Of a stretch of 64,000 nucleotides of DNA, positions 25,681 to 37,755 are shown piece by piece (positions within the stretch are counted from its first letter, which is position 1; each line of letters begins with the position of its first letter). A program made the translations under genes and the position numbers. The notes under the pieces were generated by a model, which saw only the letters and a program-made list of their open reading frames with translations, did no database searches and was not told the origin of the DNA. Source of the stretch: Variovorax sp. V93 (GTDB lineage Bacteria; Pseudomonadota; Gammaproteobacteria; Burkholderiales; Burkholderiaceae_C); assembly GCF_041154485.1 (NCBI RefSeq), contig NZ_AP028669.1:4092001-4156000 (forward strand), in the 5' to 3' direction.

Positions 25681-27180
25681 ATGGAACGACGCAAACTCCT
25701 GCGCCTGCTGGCCTCGGCCGGCGCCCTGCCCCTGTTGGCACCGCTGGCCCGCGCCGCCGGCACTGCCGACGACTGGCAAGCCCGGTTCGAAGCCGCCGGT
25801 GCGCCCTGGAAGACCGGCTTCGCCACGCCCCCGGACGACCTGCCGCTGACCCGCGCCATGGTGCGCGGGCGCTTTCCCGATGCCGTGGCCGGCACGCTGT
25901 TTCGCATCGGCCCGGCCGGCCACGACCTGGGCGGCGAGCGCTACCACCACTGGTTCGACGGCGACGGCATGGTGCACCGCTTCGTGATCGACGGGACCGA
26001 CGTGCGGCACCAGGGCCGCTATGTCGCCACGCCCAAGCGCGTGGCCGAGGTGCGGGCCGGCCGCCGCCTGTTCGAGGCCTTCGGCACCATGCCGCCGGGC
26101 GTCGAGCCGCCGACCTCGGCCGACAGCATCAACGTCGCCAACACCAGCGTGCTGCCGATGCAGGGCGAGGTGCTGGCGCTGTGGGAAGGCGGCTCGGCCA
26201 CGCGCGTCGACGCGCGCACGCTCGACACGCTGGGCGTGAAGACCTGGCGGTCCGACCTCGCGGGCATGCCGTTCTCGGCCCATCCCAAGGTCGATCCGGA
26301 CGGTACGGTGTGGAACTTTGGCGTGAGCTCCGGCCAGGGCCTGCTGGCGCTGTACGAGATTGCGCCCGAAGGCGCGCTGCGGCGCGCAGCCGTGGTGCCG
26401 GTGGCCGACATGCCGATGGTCCATGACTTCGCAGTGACCGGGCGGCACCTGGTGTTCCTGATGCCGCCGCTGGTCTACGACGGCAAGCGCAAGGAGGCGG
26501 GTGCGAGCTTTCTCGACGCCCATGTCTGGCGGCCCGAACTCGGCATGCGCGCCCTGGTGGTCGACAAGCAGGACTGGGAGCGGCGCCAGCTGCTCACGCT
26601 GCCGGCCGGCTTCCTGTTCCACGTCGGCAATGCATGGGAGGAAGACACGCCGCGCGGCACCCTCGTCCACATCGACTACGTGCGTTCGGACAACGCCGAT
26701 TCGGTGTTCACGACCAACCGCGAAGTGATGCGCGCGCGCCGCGTGAAGAGCACCGACCCGCGCCTGACCGTCGCCACGCTGAACCTCGGCACCGGGAAGG
26801 CCACGCAGCAGGCGCTGGCGCAGGAAGCCGAGTTTCCGCGCATCGACCCGCGGCGCGTCGGCCTGCGCCACCGCCATGTGGTTCATGCCACGCAGACGCG
26901 CCCCGACGTGCCGGGCTTCGGCGCGATTGCGCGCACCGATGTCGAAAGCGGCCGCAGCCAGCGCTTCAGCTACGGCGCCCAGGCCATGGTGGAAGAGCAT
27001 GTCTTCGTGCCGGACGGTACCAAGCCGGGCTGGGTGCTGGGCACGGTGCTCGATTTCGGCCGGCAGAAGACCGTGCTGTCGTGCTTCGCGGCCGACCACC
27101 TGGCGGCGGGACCGGTGGCACAAGCCACCCTGCCCTACGCCCTGCCGCTGGGCCTGCACGGCGCCTTCGTGCCGGCCTGA
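25681..27180 (+). CDS. Carotenoid oxygenase family protein with Tat-type signal
   Basis: A 499-residue carotenoid-cleavage-oxygenase family protein. The four iron-binding histidines of the seven-bladed propeller are present: H201 (SAHPKVDP), H248 (PMVHDF), H314 (FLFHVGNAWEE) and H493 (GLHGAF). The N-terminus, MERRKLLRLLASAGALPLLA, is a twin-arginine-like signal, suggesting export in folded, metal-loaded form. Substrates in the family include apocarotenoids, stilbenes and lignin-derived phenylpropenes. Without carotenoid genes nearby, a stilbenoid or plant apocarotenoid is plausible, by inference. Confidence 0.87.
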   Translation: MERRKLLRLLASAGALPLLAPLARAAGTADDWQARFEAAGAPWKTGFATPPDDLPLTRAMVRGRFPDAVAGTLFRIGPAGHDLGGERYHHWFDGDGMVHRFVIDGTDVRHQGRYVATPKRVAEVRAGRRLFEAFGTMPPGVEPPTSADSINVANTSVLPMQGEVLALWEGGSATRVDARTLDTLGVKTWRSDLAGMPFSAHPKVDPDGTVWNFGVSSGQGLLALYEIAPEGALRRAAVVPVADMPMVHDFAVTGRHLVFLMPPLVYDGKRKEAGASFLDAHVWRPELGMRALVVDKQDWERRQLLTLPAGFLFHVGNAWEEDTPRGTLVHIDYVRSDNADSVFTTNREVMRARRVKSTDPRLTVATLNLGTGKATQQALAQEAEFPRIDPRRVGLRHRHVVHATQTRPDVPGFGAIARTDVESGRSQRFSYGAQAMVEEHVFVPDGTKPGWVLGTVLDFGRQKTVLSCFAADHLAAGPVAQATLPYALPLGLHGAFVPA

Positions 27181-27197
27181 AGCAGGCGTGAGCGCGC

Positions 27198-28100
27198 TCA
27201 GCCGCCCCACCAGCCTTCGGCAAAGCGCCCCTGCAGGAAGGCCACGAAGCCCGACACCTTGCCCGGCACCAGCTTGGGCGAGGGGAAGACGGCGTGGATC
27301 TCCTGCTCGGGCAGCTTATGGTCGCCGAGCACTTCGAGCACCTTGCCCGAGGCCAGCGATTCGCTCGCCACGTAGCGCGGCATGAGCGCAATGCCCAGTC
27401 CGTCGCGCGCCGCGGCCAGCACCGCGGAAAGGTTGTTGGAGCGAAAGCGCCCCGAGACCGGCACCGTCACCGGATCGCCCTTGGGCGTGTGCATGCGCCA
27501 GAACTCGTCGCCCACCACGCTGCTGTAGATGAGCGCCACGTGCGCGCTCAGGTCCTGCGCACGCCGGGGCGTGCCGTGCTTCTTCAGGTAGCCCGGCGCC
27601 GCGACCATGGCCCAGGGGTTGGTACCGAGGTAGCGCGCGCCCAGCGAGGAATCGGCCAGCTTGCCCATGCGGATGGCCACGTCGATGCCCTGCGCGATCA
27701 GGTCGACGTAGCGGTCCTCGAAGCTCAGGTCGAGCTGCACCTGCGGGTGCCGGCGCATGTATTCGAGCGCCAGCGGCACCACCACGCGGCGGCCGAAGGC
27801 CACCGAGGTGCCGATGCGCAGCAGCCCCTGCGCCTGGTTCTGGCGCAGCTGCACGATGCTCTCGGCCTCCTCGGCCTCGCGCACGATGTTCTTGCACTTC
27901 TCGTAGTAGAGCGCGCCCGGCTCCGTGAGGCTCACGCCGCGCGTGTTGCGGTTGAGCAGCCGCACCTTCAGCCGCGCCTCGGTGGCCGCGACCTGCTTGG
28001 TCACGGTGGGCTGCGTGGTGTGGAACTCGAGCGCCGCCTTCGAGAAGCTGCCGGTCTCGACCACGCGCACGAACATCTCCATTGCCAACAATCTGTCCAT
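27198..28100 (-). CDS. LysR-family transcriptional regulator of the gcl operon
   Basis: A 300-residue LysR regulator. HTH (about 1-60; GSFSKAALEFHTTQPTVTKQVAATE) and effector domain (about 90-290). Start at the third in-frame candidate (28100, MDRLLAMEMF) fits the family's usual beginning; GTG at 28118 and ATG at 28109 are alternatives. It is divergent from gcl-hyi-glxR with a perfect LysR-type palindrome between them, so it probably controls the glyoxylate operon and itself. Confidence 0.88.
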   Translation of the reverse strand: MDRLLAMEMFVRVVETGSFSKAALEFHTTQPTVTKQVAATEARLKVRLLNRNTRGVSLTEPGALYYEKCKNIVREAEEAESIVQLRQNQAQGLLRIGTSVAFGRRVVVPLALEYMRRHPQVQLDLSFEDRYVDLIAQGIDVAIRMGKLADSSLGARYLGTNPWAMVAAPGYLKKHGTPRRAQDLSAHVALIYSSVVGDEFWRMHTPKGDPVTVPVSGRFRSNNLSAVLAAARDGLGIALMPRYVASESLASGKVLEVLGDHKLPEQEIHAVFPSPKLVPGKVSGFVAFLQGRFAEGWWGG

Positions 28101-28119
28101 GGCCGGCATCGTAATCACT

Positions 28120-28136
28120 TATTCCAGCTTGGAATA
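28120..28136. promoter_or_regulatory. LysR box between LysR gene and gcl
   Basis: TATTCCAGCTTGGAATA is a perfect 7+3+7 palindrome, with TTCC/GGAA giving the T-N11-A pattern. It lies 20 bp before the LysR start and 77 bp before gcl, the usual position for a LysR activation site. Confidence 0.6.
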
Positions 28137-28212
28137 GGTTTTATGGTCCGCAGCCGTCTTCTTCGAATGGTCTCCCCTTCCTACAGTGGACCTCACTCAA
28201 GGAGACAGTCCC

Positions 28213-30006
<1,794 letters not shown>

Positions 30007-30022
30007 GCAAGGAGAAGCACAC

Positions 30023-30802
30023 ATGCCCAAGTTCGCAGCCAACCTCACGATGCTCTTCACCGAGCTGCCGTTCATGCAGCGCTTCGAGGCCGCCGCCAAG
30101 GCCGGCTTCGAGGCGGTGGAATACCTGTTCCCCTACCCCTTCGAAAAGAAGGAGCTCGCGGCCGCGCTGCGCGCCAACGGCTTGCAGCAGGTGCTGCACA
30201 ACCTGCCGGCCGGCGACTGGGACAAGGGCGAGCGCGGCATCGCCTGCCATCCGGATCGCACCGGCGAGTTCCGCGAAGGCATCGCCATGGCCATCGACTA
30301 CGCCACGGCGCTCGGCTGCCCGCAGCTCAACTGCCTGGTCGGCAAGCTGCCGGCGGGCGTGGGCACCGAGGCCGCGCACAAGACGGTGGTCGAGAACCTG
30401 CGCCTTGCCGCCGGCGAGCTCGAGGCAGCCGGCCTGCGCCTGCTGATCGAGCCGATCAACACCTTCGACATCCCGGGCTTCTTCCTGACGCGCACCGACC
30501 AGGCCCTGGCGCTGATCGACGAGGTCGGTTCTTCCAACCTGCGGGTGCAGTACGACATCTACCACGCGCAGCGCATGGAAGGCGAACTGGGCAACACGCT
30601 CGCGAAGCACCTCGCGCGCATCGGCCACATCCAGCTGGCCGACAACCCCGGGCGCGGCGAACCGGGCACGGGCGAGATCAACTACCCGTGGCTCTTCAGG
30701 CACATCGATGCGATCGGCTACGACGGCTGGATCGGCTGCGAATACAAGCCGCGCACCGACACCGTGAACGGCCTCGGCTGGCGCAAAGCGCTCACGCAAT
30801 AA
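30023..30802 (+). CDS. hyi: Hydroxypyruvate isomerase
   Basis: A 259-residue TIM-barrel sugar isomerase-like enzyme. It interconverts tartronate semialdehyde and hydroxypyruvate. Family motifs include MLFTELPFMQRFEAAAKAGF near the start, EPINTFDIPGFFL with the metal-ligand glutamate (about 146), QYDIYHAQRMEGE, and GCEYKP near the end. It starts 16 bp after gcl with GGAG as ribosome site. It is part of the glyoxylate-to-glycerate operon. Confidence 0.94.
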   Translation: MPKFAANLTMLFTELPFMQRFEAAAKAGFEAVEYLFPYPFEKKELAAALRANGLQQVLHNLPAGDWDKGERGIACHPDRTGEFREGIAMAIDYATALGCPQLNCLVGKLPAGVGTEAAHKTVVENLRLAAGELEAAGLRLLIEPINTFDIPGFFLTRTDQALALIDEVGSSNLRVQYDIYHAQRMEGELGNTLAKHLARIGHIQLADNPGRGEPGTGEINYPWLFRHIDAIGYDGWIGCEYKPRTDTVNGLGWRKALTQ

Positions 30803-30830
30803 AAGACAACTTCAAACCGGAAACAGAGAC

Positions 30831-31739
30831 ATGTCGCAATCGCAAAAAATCGGATTCATCGGCCTCGGCATCATGGGCGCGCCCATGGCGGGGCACCTGC
30901 TCGACGCCGGGCACCAGCTCTTCGTGAACACCCAGGGCAACACGCCCGAGCCCTTCATCTCGAAGGCCACCATCTGCGCCTCGGCGGCCGAGGTGGCGCG
31001 CCAGGCCGACGTGATCTTCATCATGGTGCCCGACACGCCCGACGTGGAGAAGGTGCTGTTCGGCGAGCCCGGCACGCAGGGCGTGGCCGAAGGGCTGAAG
31101 GATTCGCGCGGCAAGATCGTGGTGGACTGCAGCTCCATCGATCCGATAGCCACCAAGGGCTTCGCCAAGCGCATCATCGCGCTCGGCTGCGGCTACATCG
31201 ACGCGCCGGTCTCGGGCGGCGAAGTGGGCGCCAAGGCCGCGAGCCTCACCATCATGTGCGGCGGCGACGAAAGCACCTTCGGCCAGGTGCGGCCGCTGCT
31301 CGAGAAGATGGGCAAGAACGTCACGCTGGTGGGCAACGTGGGCGACGGCCAGGTCTGCAAGGTGGCCAACCAGATCATCGTGGCGCTCAACATCGCGGCC
31401 GTGGGCGAGGCGCTGCTGTTCGCGTCCAAGGCCGGTGCCGATCCGGCCAAGGTGCGCCAGGCGCTGATGGGCGGCTTCGCGAGCTCGCGCATCCTCGAGG
31501 TGCATGGCGAACGCATGATCAAGCGCACCTTCGCGCCGGGCTTCCGCATCTCGCTGCACCAGAAGGACCTGAACCTCGCGCTGCAGAGCGCGCGTTCGCT
31601 GGGCATGGCGCTGCCGCAGACCGCGGGCGCGGCGCAGCTCATGAATGCCTGCGCCGCACTGGGCCATGGCCAGCAGGACCACTCGGCGCTGGTGCGCGCG
31701 CTCGAGGCGCTCGCGCAGCACACGGTCGCCCCTGACTGA
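30831..31739 (+). CDS. glxR: Tartronate semialdehyde reductase
   Basis: A 302-residue beta-hydroxyacid dehydrogenase that reduces tartronate semialdehyde to D-glycerate with NAD(P)H. The Rossmann start is IGFIGLGIMGAPMAGHL, the substrate motif is DAPVSGGEVGA (about 124-134) and the catalytic lysine lies in KVANQIIVALNIAAVGEAL. It ends the gcl-hyi-glxR operon and converges on the next gene with a 3-bp gap. The three enzymes together feed glyoxylate from purine/ureide or glycolate breakdown into glycerate. Confidence 0.94.
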   Translation: MSQSQKIGFIGLGIMGAPMAGHLLDAGHQLFVNTQGNTPEPFISKATICASAAEVARQADVIFIMVPDTPDVEKVLFGEPGTQGVAEGLKDSRGKIVVDCSSIDPIATKGFAKRIIALGCGYIDAPVSGGEVGAKAASLTIMCGGDESTFGQVRPLLEKMGKNVTLVGNVGDGQVCKVANQIIVALNIAAVGEALLFASKAGADPAKVRQALMGGFASSRILEVHGERMIKRTFAPGFRISLHQKDLNLALQSARSLGMALPQTAGAAQLMNACAALGHGQQDHSALVRALEALAQHTVAPD

Positions 31740-31742
31740 AGC

Positions 31743-33083
31743 TCAGCTCTTTGCAGCCGCCTCGAGCGATTCCTTGAGGTTGCGCCGCCGCCATGCCCAG
31801 GTCTTCACGGCCTGCGGCAGGATCCCCAGGCAGGACGCGTAGTACGTCACCTTGAAGCCCCAGAAGCGCGGGCCGATGGGCGTGTTGCGGAACAGGTCGC
31901 CCGCCAATATGGACAGCAGCGCCTCCTGCATGCGCCAGATGTTGCGCGGCGCCATGAAGAGCCTGCGGATCGCGGGCGAGGTGATGCGGTAGATGAACCA
32001 CGAGAACATCTTCGGCCCGTGCTTCATGATCTTCTCGTAGTGGCGGAAAGCCTTCTCGGCCTCCTTCATCTCGCCTCTGAGCCAGTGGTCGGCCGCGGTG
32101 GCGGCCTCGAATCCGCTGTTCATCGCCAGGTACACGCCCGACGAGAACATGGGATCGACGAAGGCATAGGCGTCGCCCACCATCATGAAGCGGTCGCCGC
32201 GGCAGAACCTGGAGTCGTAGGCGTAGTTGCCAGTGGAGGTGGCGCCCTCCATCAGCGTGGCGTTCGCAAGGCGCGCGGCCAGCTTGGGCGCGAGCGCAAT
32301 GGTTTCCATCAGAAACTCTTCGAGCGAGCCCTTGCGGCGCTTGAAGTAGGCGGGCGAAGCCACGGCGCCCACGCTCACGGTGCCGTCCTTCAGCGGGATG
32401 TACCAGAACCAGCCATGGTCGAACCAGAAGAGCGAGATGTTGCCTTCGTAGCGGCCCGGCCGGCGCTGTGCATTCTCGAAGTGGCCGAACAGGGCCGCGC
32501 TCGCGTGCTTGCGGTTGCGCTGCTTGGCGTCGAACTGGTTCGACAGCAGCGTGTCGCGGCCGCTCGCATCGATCACGAAGCGCGGCCGCCAGCTGGTTTC
32601 GGTGCCGTCCTCGGCCTTGATCTTCACCAGCACGCGGTTGTCGGGCGTGCCCTTGCCGGCGTCCATGTCCACGCCTATGACGCGCTGGCCCTCGAAGGTG
32701 CGCGCGCCGCGCTTGCCGGCGTGGCGGAACAACAGTTCGTCGAATTCGGAGCGGCGCACGTGCACGGCATAGGGAAAGCTCTTGTCCATCGCCTGGCCGA
32801 AGTCGAAGTGGCTCGAATGGTCGTGCCATGGCGAGACGAACTCGGCGCCATGCTTCCTGAGGCCGATGGCCTCGACCTCGGTGCGCACGCCCAGGCGGTC
32901 GAACAGCGGCATGTTCATCGGCAGCAGCGACTCGCCGATGTGAAAGCGCGGATGGTGCGCCTTCTCGAACAGCACCACGTCGTGGCCCTTGTCCGCCAGC
33001 AGCGCGGCCACGGTGGAGCCCGCCGGGCCCCCGCCGATGACCACGACGTCGGGCTCTGTACTCGTGAAAGGTCCGGGCGTCAT
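31743..33083 (-). CDS. FAD-dependent oxidoreductase of the flavin-halogenase superfamily
   Basis: A 446-residue flavoprotein. GGGPAGS (17-23) is the FAD-binding motif, FHIGESLLP (47-55) and GDAYAFVDPMFSSGVYLAM are shared with flavin-dependent halogenases. The halogenase-type W225-x-W227-x-I-P230 motif is intact, and K77 in GLRKHGAEF lies where the catalytic lysine of halogenases is expected. These features make it halogenase-like, but relatives act as ordinary monooxygenases or reductases. ATG at 33083 follows AGGAGGGG. It is a lone gene with no biosynthetic cluster around it. Confidence 0.75.
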   Translation of the reverse strand: MTPGPFTSTEPDVVVIGGGPAGSTVAALLADKGHDVVLFEKAHHPRFHIGESLLPMNMPLFDRLGVRTEVEAIGLRKHGAEFVSPWHDHSSHFDFGQAMDKSFPYAVHVRRSEFDELLFRHAGKRGARTFEGQRVIGVDMDAGKGTPDNRVLVKIKAEDGTETSWRPRFVIDASGRDTLLSNQFDAKQRNRKHASAALFGHFENAQRRPGRYEGNISLFWFDHGWFWYIPLKDGTVSVGAVASPAYFKRRKGSLEEFLMETIALAPKLAARLANATLMEGATSTGNYAYDSRFCRGDRFMMVGDAYAFVDPMFSSGVYLAMNSGFEAATAADHWLRGEMKEAEKAFRHYEKIMKHGPKMFSWFIYRITSPAIRRLFMAPRNIWRMQEALLSILAGDLFRNTPIGPRFWGFKVTYYASCLGILPQAVKTWAWRRRNLKESLEAAAKS

Positions 33084-33153
33084 GCGCTCCCCTCCTGGGT
33101 CGTTCTTCGTTGTTGACGATGGCCGGCCGCAAGGCCGATGCATGCTGTGTCCG

Positions 33154-33171
33154 CCAAGCGTTAAAGCTTGG
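33154..33171. repeat. Short inverted repeat upstream of maeB
   Basis: CCAAGC-GTTAAA-GCTTGG (6-bp arms, 6-nt loop) in the 221-bp divergent gap between the halogenase-like gene and maeB. It may be an operator or hairpin. Nothing else stands out in this gap apart from AAGGAGA before maeB. Confidence 0.25.
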
Positions 33172-33304
33172 TAACAGCCGGGAGTTTAGCGAGTCGGCAG
33201 GCCGGGAATCCGCGCCCTTTGCACCAAAACCCGTGCCTGCCCGGAGAAGAAGCGGCGGCTTTTTGCGGTAGCCTCATTGCCCGTCAGAAACAAGGAGACT
33301 TTTC

Positions 33305-35608
<2,304 letters not shown>

Positions 35609-35634
35609 GCCACCCCCTCTCCCGTTGAAGCCGA

Positions 35635-35666
35635 CGCCCCGCTGCAGCGCGCAGCGGGGCGTTTTT
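35635..35666 (+). terminator. Rho-independent terminator of maeB
   Basis: CGCCCCGCTGC (35635-35645) pairs perfectly with GCAGCGGGGCG (35651-35661) around a 5-nt loop, followed by TTTTT. This is the clearest intrinsic terminator in the window, 26 bp after the maeB stop. Confidence 0.93.
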
Positions 35667-35751
35667 CATTGCGGCCCCGGCCGGTGCACGCACCGTTTTC
35701 GCCCGCTCATCATTTTTTTGGCTGGCATGCAATCTGCTAATACCCTGATCG

Positions 35752-35766
35752 GATATTTTAAATATC
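35752..35766. promoter_or_regulatory. AT-rich palindrome before the TRAP operon
   Basis: GATATTTTAAATATC is a 7+1+7 perfect inverted repeat, followed by further AT-rich repeats (AATATATT) to about 35782. It lies 67-81 bp before the TRAP dctQ-like gene in an unusually AT-rich stretch. It is probably an operator or promoter; no regulator gene is adjacent. Confidence 0.45.
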
Positions 35767-35832
35767 TTATTAATATATTTAAAGAAACCACGGTCCCCGT
35801 CCTTCGTCAACCTTCCCTTCCTCTCTTCTCAC

Positions 35833-36447
35833 ATGGCAGAACACGCCCTGGAACGCGGGAGCTTCTCCCGCCGGGTGCTCGATGCGTCCGACTTCGTGCT
35901 GCGCTGCGAGCGCCACCTGCTCTCGGCTCTGATGGGCCTGCTCATCGCGCTGGTGCTGCTGAACGTGGCCACGCGCTACGCCGGCGTGCCGATCTACTGG
36001 GTCGACGAAGCCTCGGTGTACTGCGTGGTGTGGCTCACCTTCATCGGCGCCTCGGCGATGACGCGGCTGCGGCTGGACTTTGCGGTGACGCTGCTCACCG
36101 ACAAGCTCGGCGAGAAGGCCGTGCGCATCGCCAAGGCCACCGCCTCCGGCGGCGTGCTGCTGCTGGGCTTCGCGCTGCTGGCGATGTGCTGGCTCTACAT
36201 GGATCCGCTGGGCATCGCGCGCTACGGTTTCGATGCCAAGGAGTACGCGGCCGAGTCCTTCAACTTTCTCTACACCGAGCGCACGCAGACGCTGAACTGG
36301 CCGACCTGGGCCATCCAGCTGATCCTGCCGGTGTTCTCGCTCACGCTCAGCCTGCATGCGCTGTCCAACCTCATCGAGGACCTCGGCCTGCAGCCCAGGC
36401 GCACGCACACCGAGTTCCACGTGACCAACGCTGACGCGGTGAACTGA
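35833..36447 (+). CDS. TRAP transporter small permease (DctQ-like)
   Basis: A 204-residue membrane protein with four predicted helices, including LLSALMGLLIALVLLNVATRY and the conserved WVDEASVYCVVWLTFIGAS. It is the small subunit of a TRAP (tripartite ATP-independent periplasmic) transporter. It is followed one base later by the large permease and then the binding protein, the order usual for such operons. The N-terminal 30 residues are hydrophilic and slightly longer than average. No obvious ribosome site precedes the ATG. Confidence 0.9.
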   Translation: MAEHALERGSFSRRVLDASDFVLRCERHLLSALMGLLIALVLLNVATRYAGVPIYWVDEASVYCVVWLTFIGASAMTRLRLDFAVTLLTDKLGEKAVRIAKATASGGVLLLGFALLAMCWLYMDPLGIARYGFDAKEYAAESFNFLYTERTQTLNWPTWAIQLILPVFSLTLSLHALSNLIEDLGLQPRRTHTEFHVTNADAVN

Positions 36448-36448
36448 C

Positions 36449-37714
36449 ATGCTGACCTCCCTCTTCTTCCTGGTGATCATGCTGGTCGGCGTGCCGATCG
36501 GCGCCTGCCTGTGCCTGGCGGGCATCGTCTACATCCTCAATTCCGGCGACACGGTGCTGTTCCAGTCGTTCCCGGTGCAGATGTTCGGCGGCGTCGACAG
36601 CTACAGCCTCATTGCGATTCCGCTGTTCATCCTGATCGGCGAGATCATGAACGGCGGCGGCATCACGAAGCGGCTGGTCGACCTCGCGCTGGCCTTCATC
36701 GGCTCGGTGAAGGGCGGGCTCGCCTACGTGAACATCCTGGCCAACATGCTGGTGTCGTCGATCATCGGCTCGGCCACCGCGCAGGTGGCCATCATGAGCC
36801 AGATCATGGTGCCCGAGATGGAGAAGCAGGGCTACGACAAGACCTTCGCGGCCGGCATCACGGTGTATGGCGGCATGCTGGGGCCGATCATTCCGCCCTC
36901 GGTGATGTTCGTGGTGTACAGCGTGCTCGCGCAGGTGGCGGTGGGCGACATGCTCATTGCCGGCATCATCCCCGGCGTGATCCTCACGGTGCTGTTCTTC
37001 ATCGTGATCGCGTGCATGGGCTTCTTCTACAACTACCCGCGCACCGAGAAGCGCACCCTCCGGCAGCGCCTGCACACGATGCTCACGGCCTGCCCGACGC
37101 TGCTGATCCCGATCGTGATCGTCGGCTCCATTCTGGGCGGCTTCGCCAACCCGACCGAGGCGGCCGCTGTGGGCGCGGTGGCCGCGGTGCTGGTGGGCCG
37201 CTACGTCACGAAGGAATTCCGCTTCGCGATGATTCCGCAGATCCTGCTGAAGTCGGCGATCTATTCGGCGGTGGTGCTGTTCCTGGTGGCCGCGGCGGCC
37301 GTGTTCTCGTGGCTGCTGATCTACGGCAAGGTGCCGCAGGCCACGGCCGCATGGATCCAGACCGTGGCCAGGGACCCGATCGCGTTCCTGCTGCTCGTGA
37401 ACCTGATCCTGCTGGTGATCGGCACCGTGATCGACGGCATTCCGGGGCTGATCATGACGGTGCCCATCCTCCTGCCCATCGCCACCGAGATCTACGGCAT
37501 CGACCCGCGCCACTTCGGCGTGGTGGTGGTGATCAACCTCGTGCTCGGGCTGATGACGCCGCCCGTGGGCCTGAGCTTCTTCGTGGCCTCCGCCGTGACC
37601 GGCGCCAAGCCCGGAAAGATGTTCATCGTCACCCTGCCCTTCTTCCTGATCTGCTGCGCCGCGCTGGTGCTGCTGTCGCTGTTCCCGAGCCTGTCGCTCG
37701 CGCTCATCAAGTAA
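36449..37714 (+). CDS. TRAP transporter large permease (DctM-like)
   Basis: A 421-residue permease with about 12 helices. DctM hallmarks are IPLFILIGEIMNGGGITKRLVDLA, GSATAQVAIMSQIMVPEMEKQGYDK (about 108-132), GGMLGPIIPPSVMFVVY and the C-terminal GLMTPPVGLSFFVASAVTG. It forms the sodium-driven translocation channel with the DctQ-like subunit. Its start is one base after the DctQ stop codon. The substrate is set by the binding protein downstream. Confidence 0.94.
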   Translation: MLTSLFFLVIMLVGVPIGACLCLAGIVYILNSGDTVLFQSFPVQMFGGVDSYSLIAIPLFILIGEIMNGGGITKRLVDLALAFIGSVKGGLAYVNILANMLVSSIIGSATAQVAIMSQIMVPEMEKQGYDKTFAAGITVYGGMLGPIIPPSVMFVVYSVLAQVAVGDMLIAGIIPGVILTVLFFIVIACMGFFYNYPRTEKRTLRQRLHTMLTACPTLLIPIVIVGSILGGFANPTEAAAVGAVAAVLVGRYVTKEFRFAMIPQILLKSAIYSAVVLFLVAAAAVFSWLLIYGKVPQATAAWIQTVARDPIAFLLLVNLILLVIGTVIDGIPGLIMTVPILLPIATEIYGIDPRHFGVVVVINLVLGLMTPPVGLSFFVASAVTGAKPGKMFIVTLPFFLICCAALVLLSLFPSLSLALIK

Positions 37715-37755
37715 GCGCCGTCGCCCTCCCTTTCCCTTCTCAACCGGAGCCTCGC

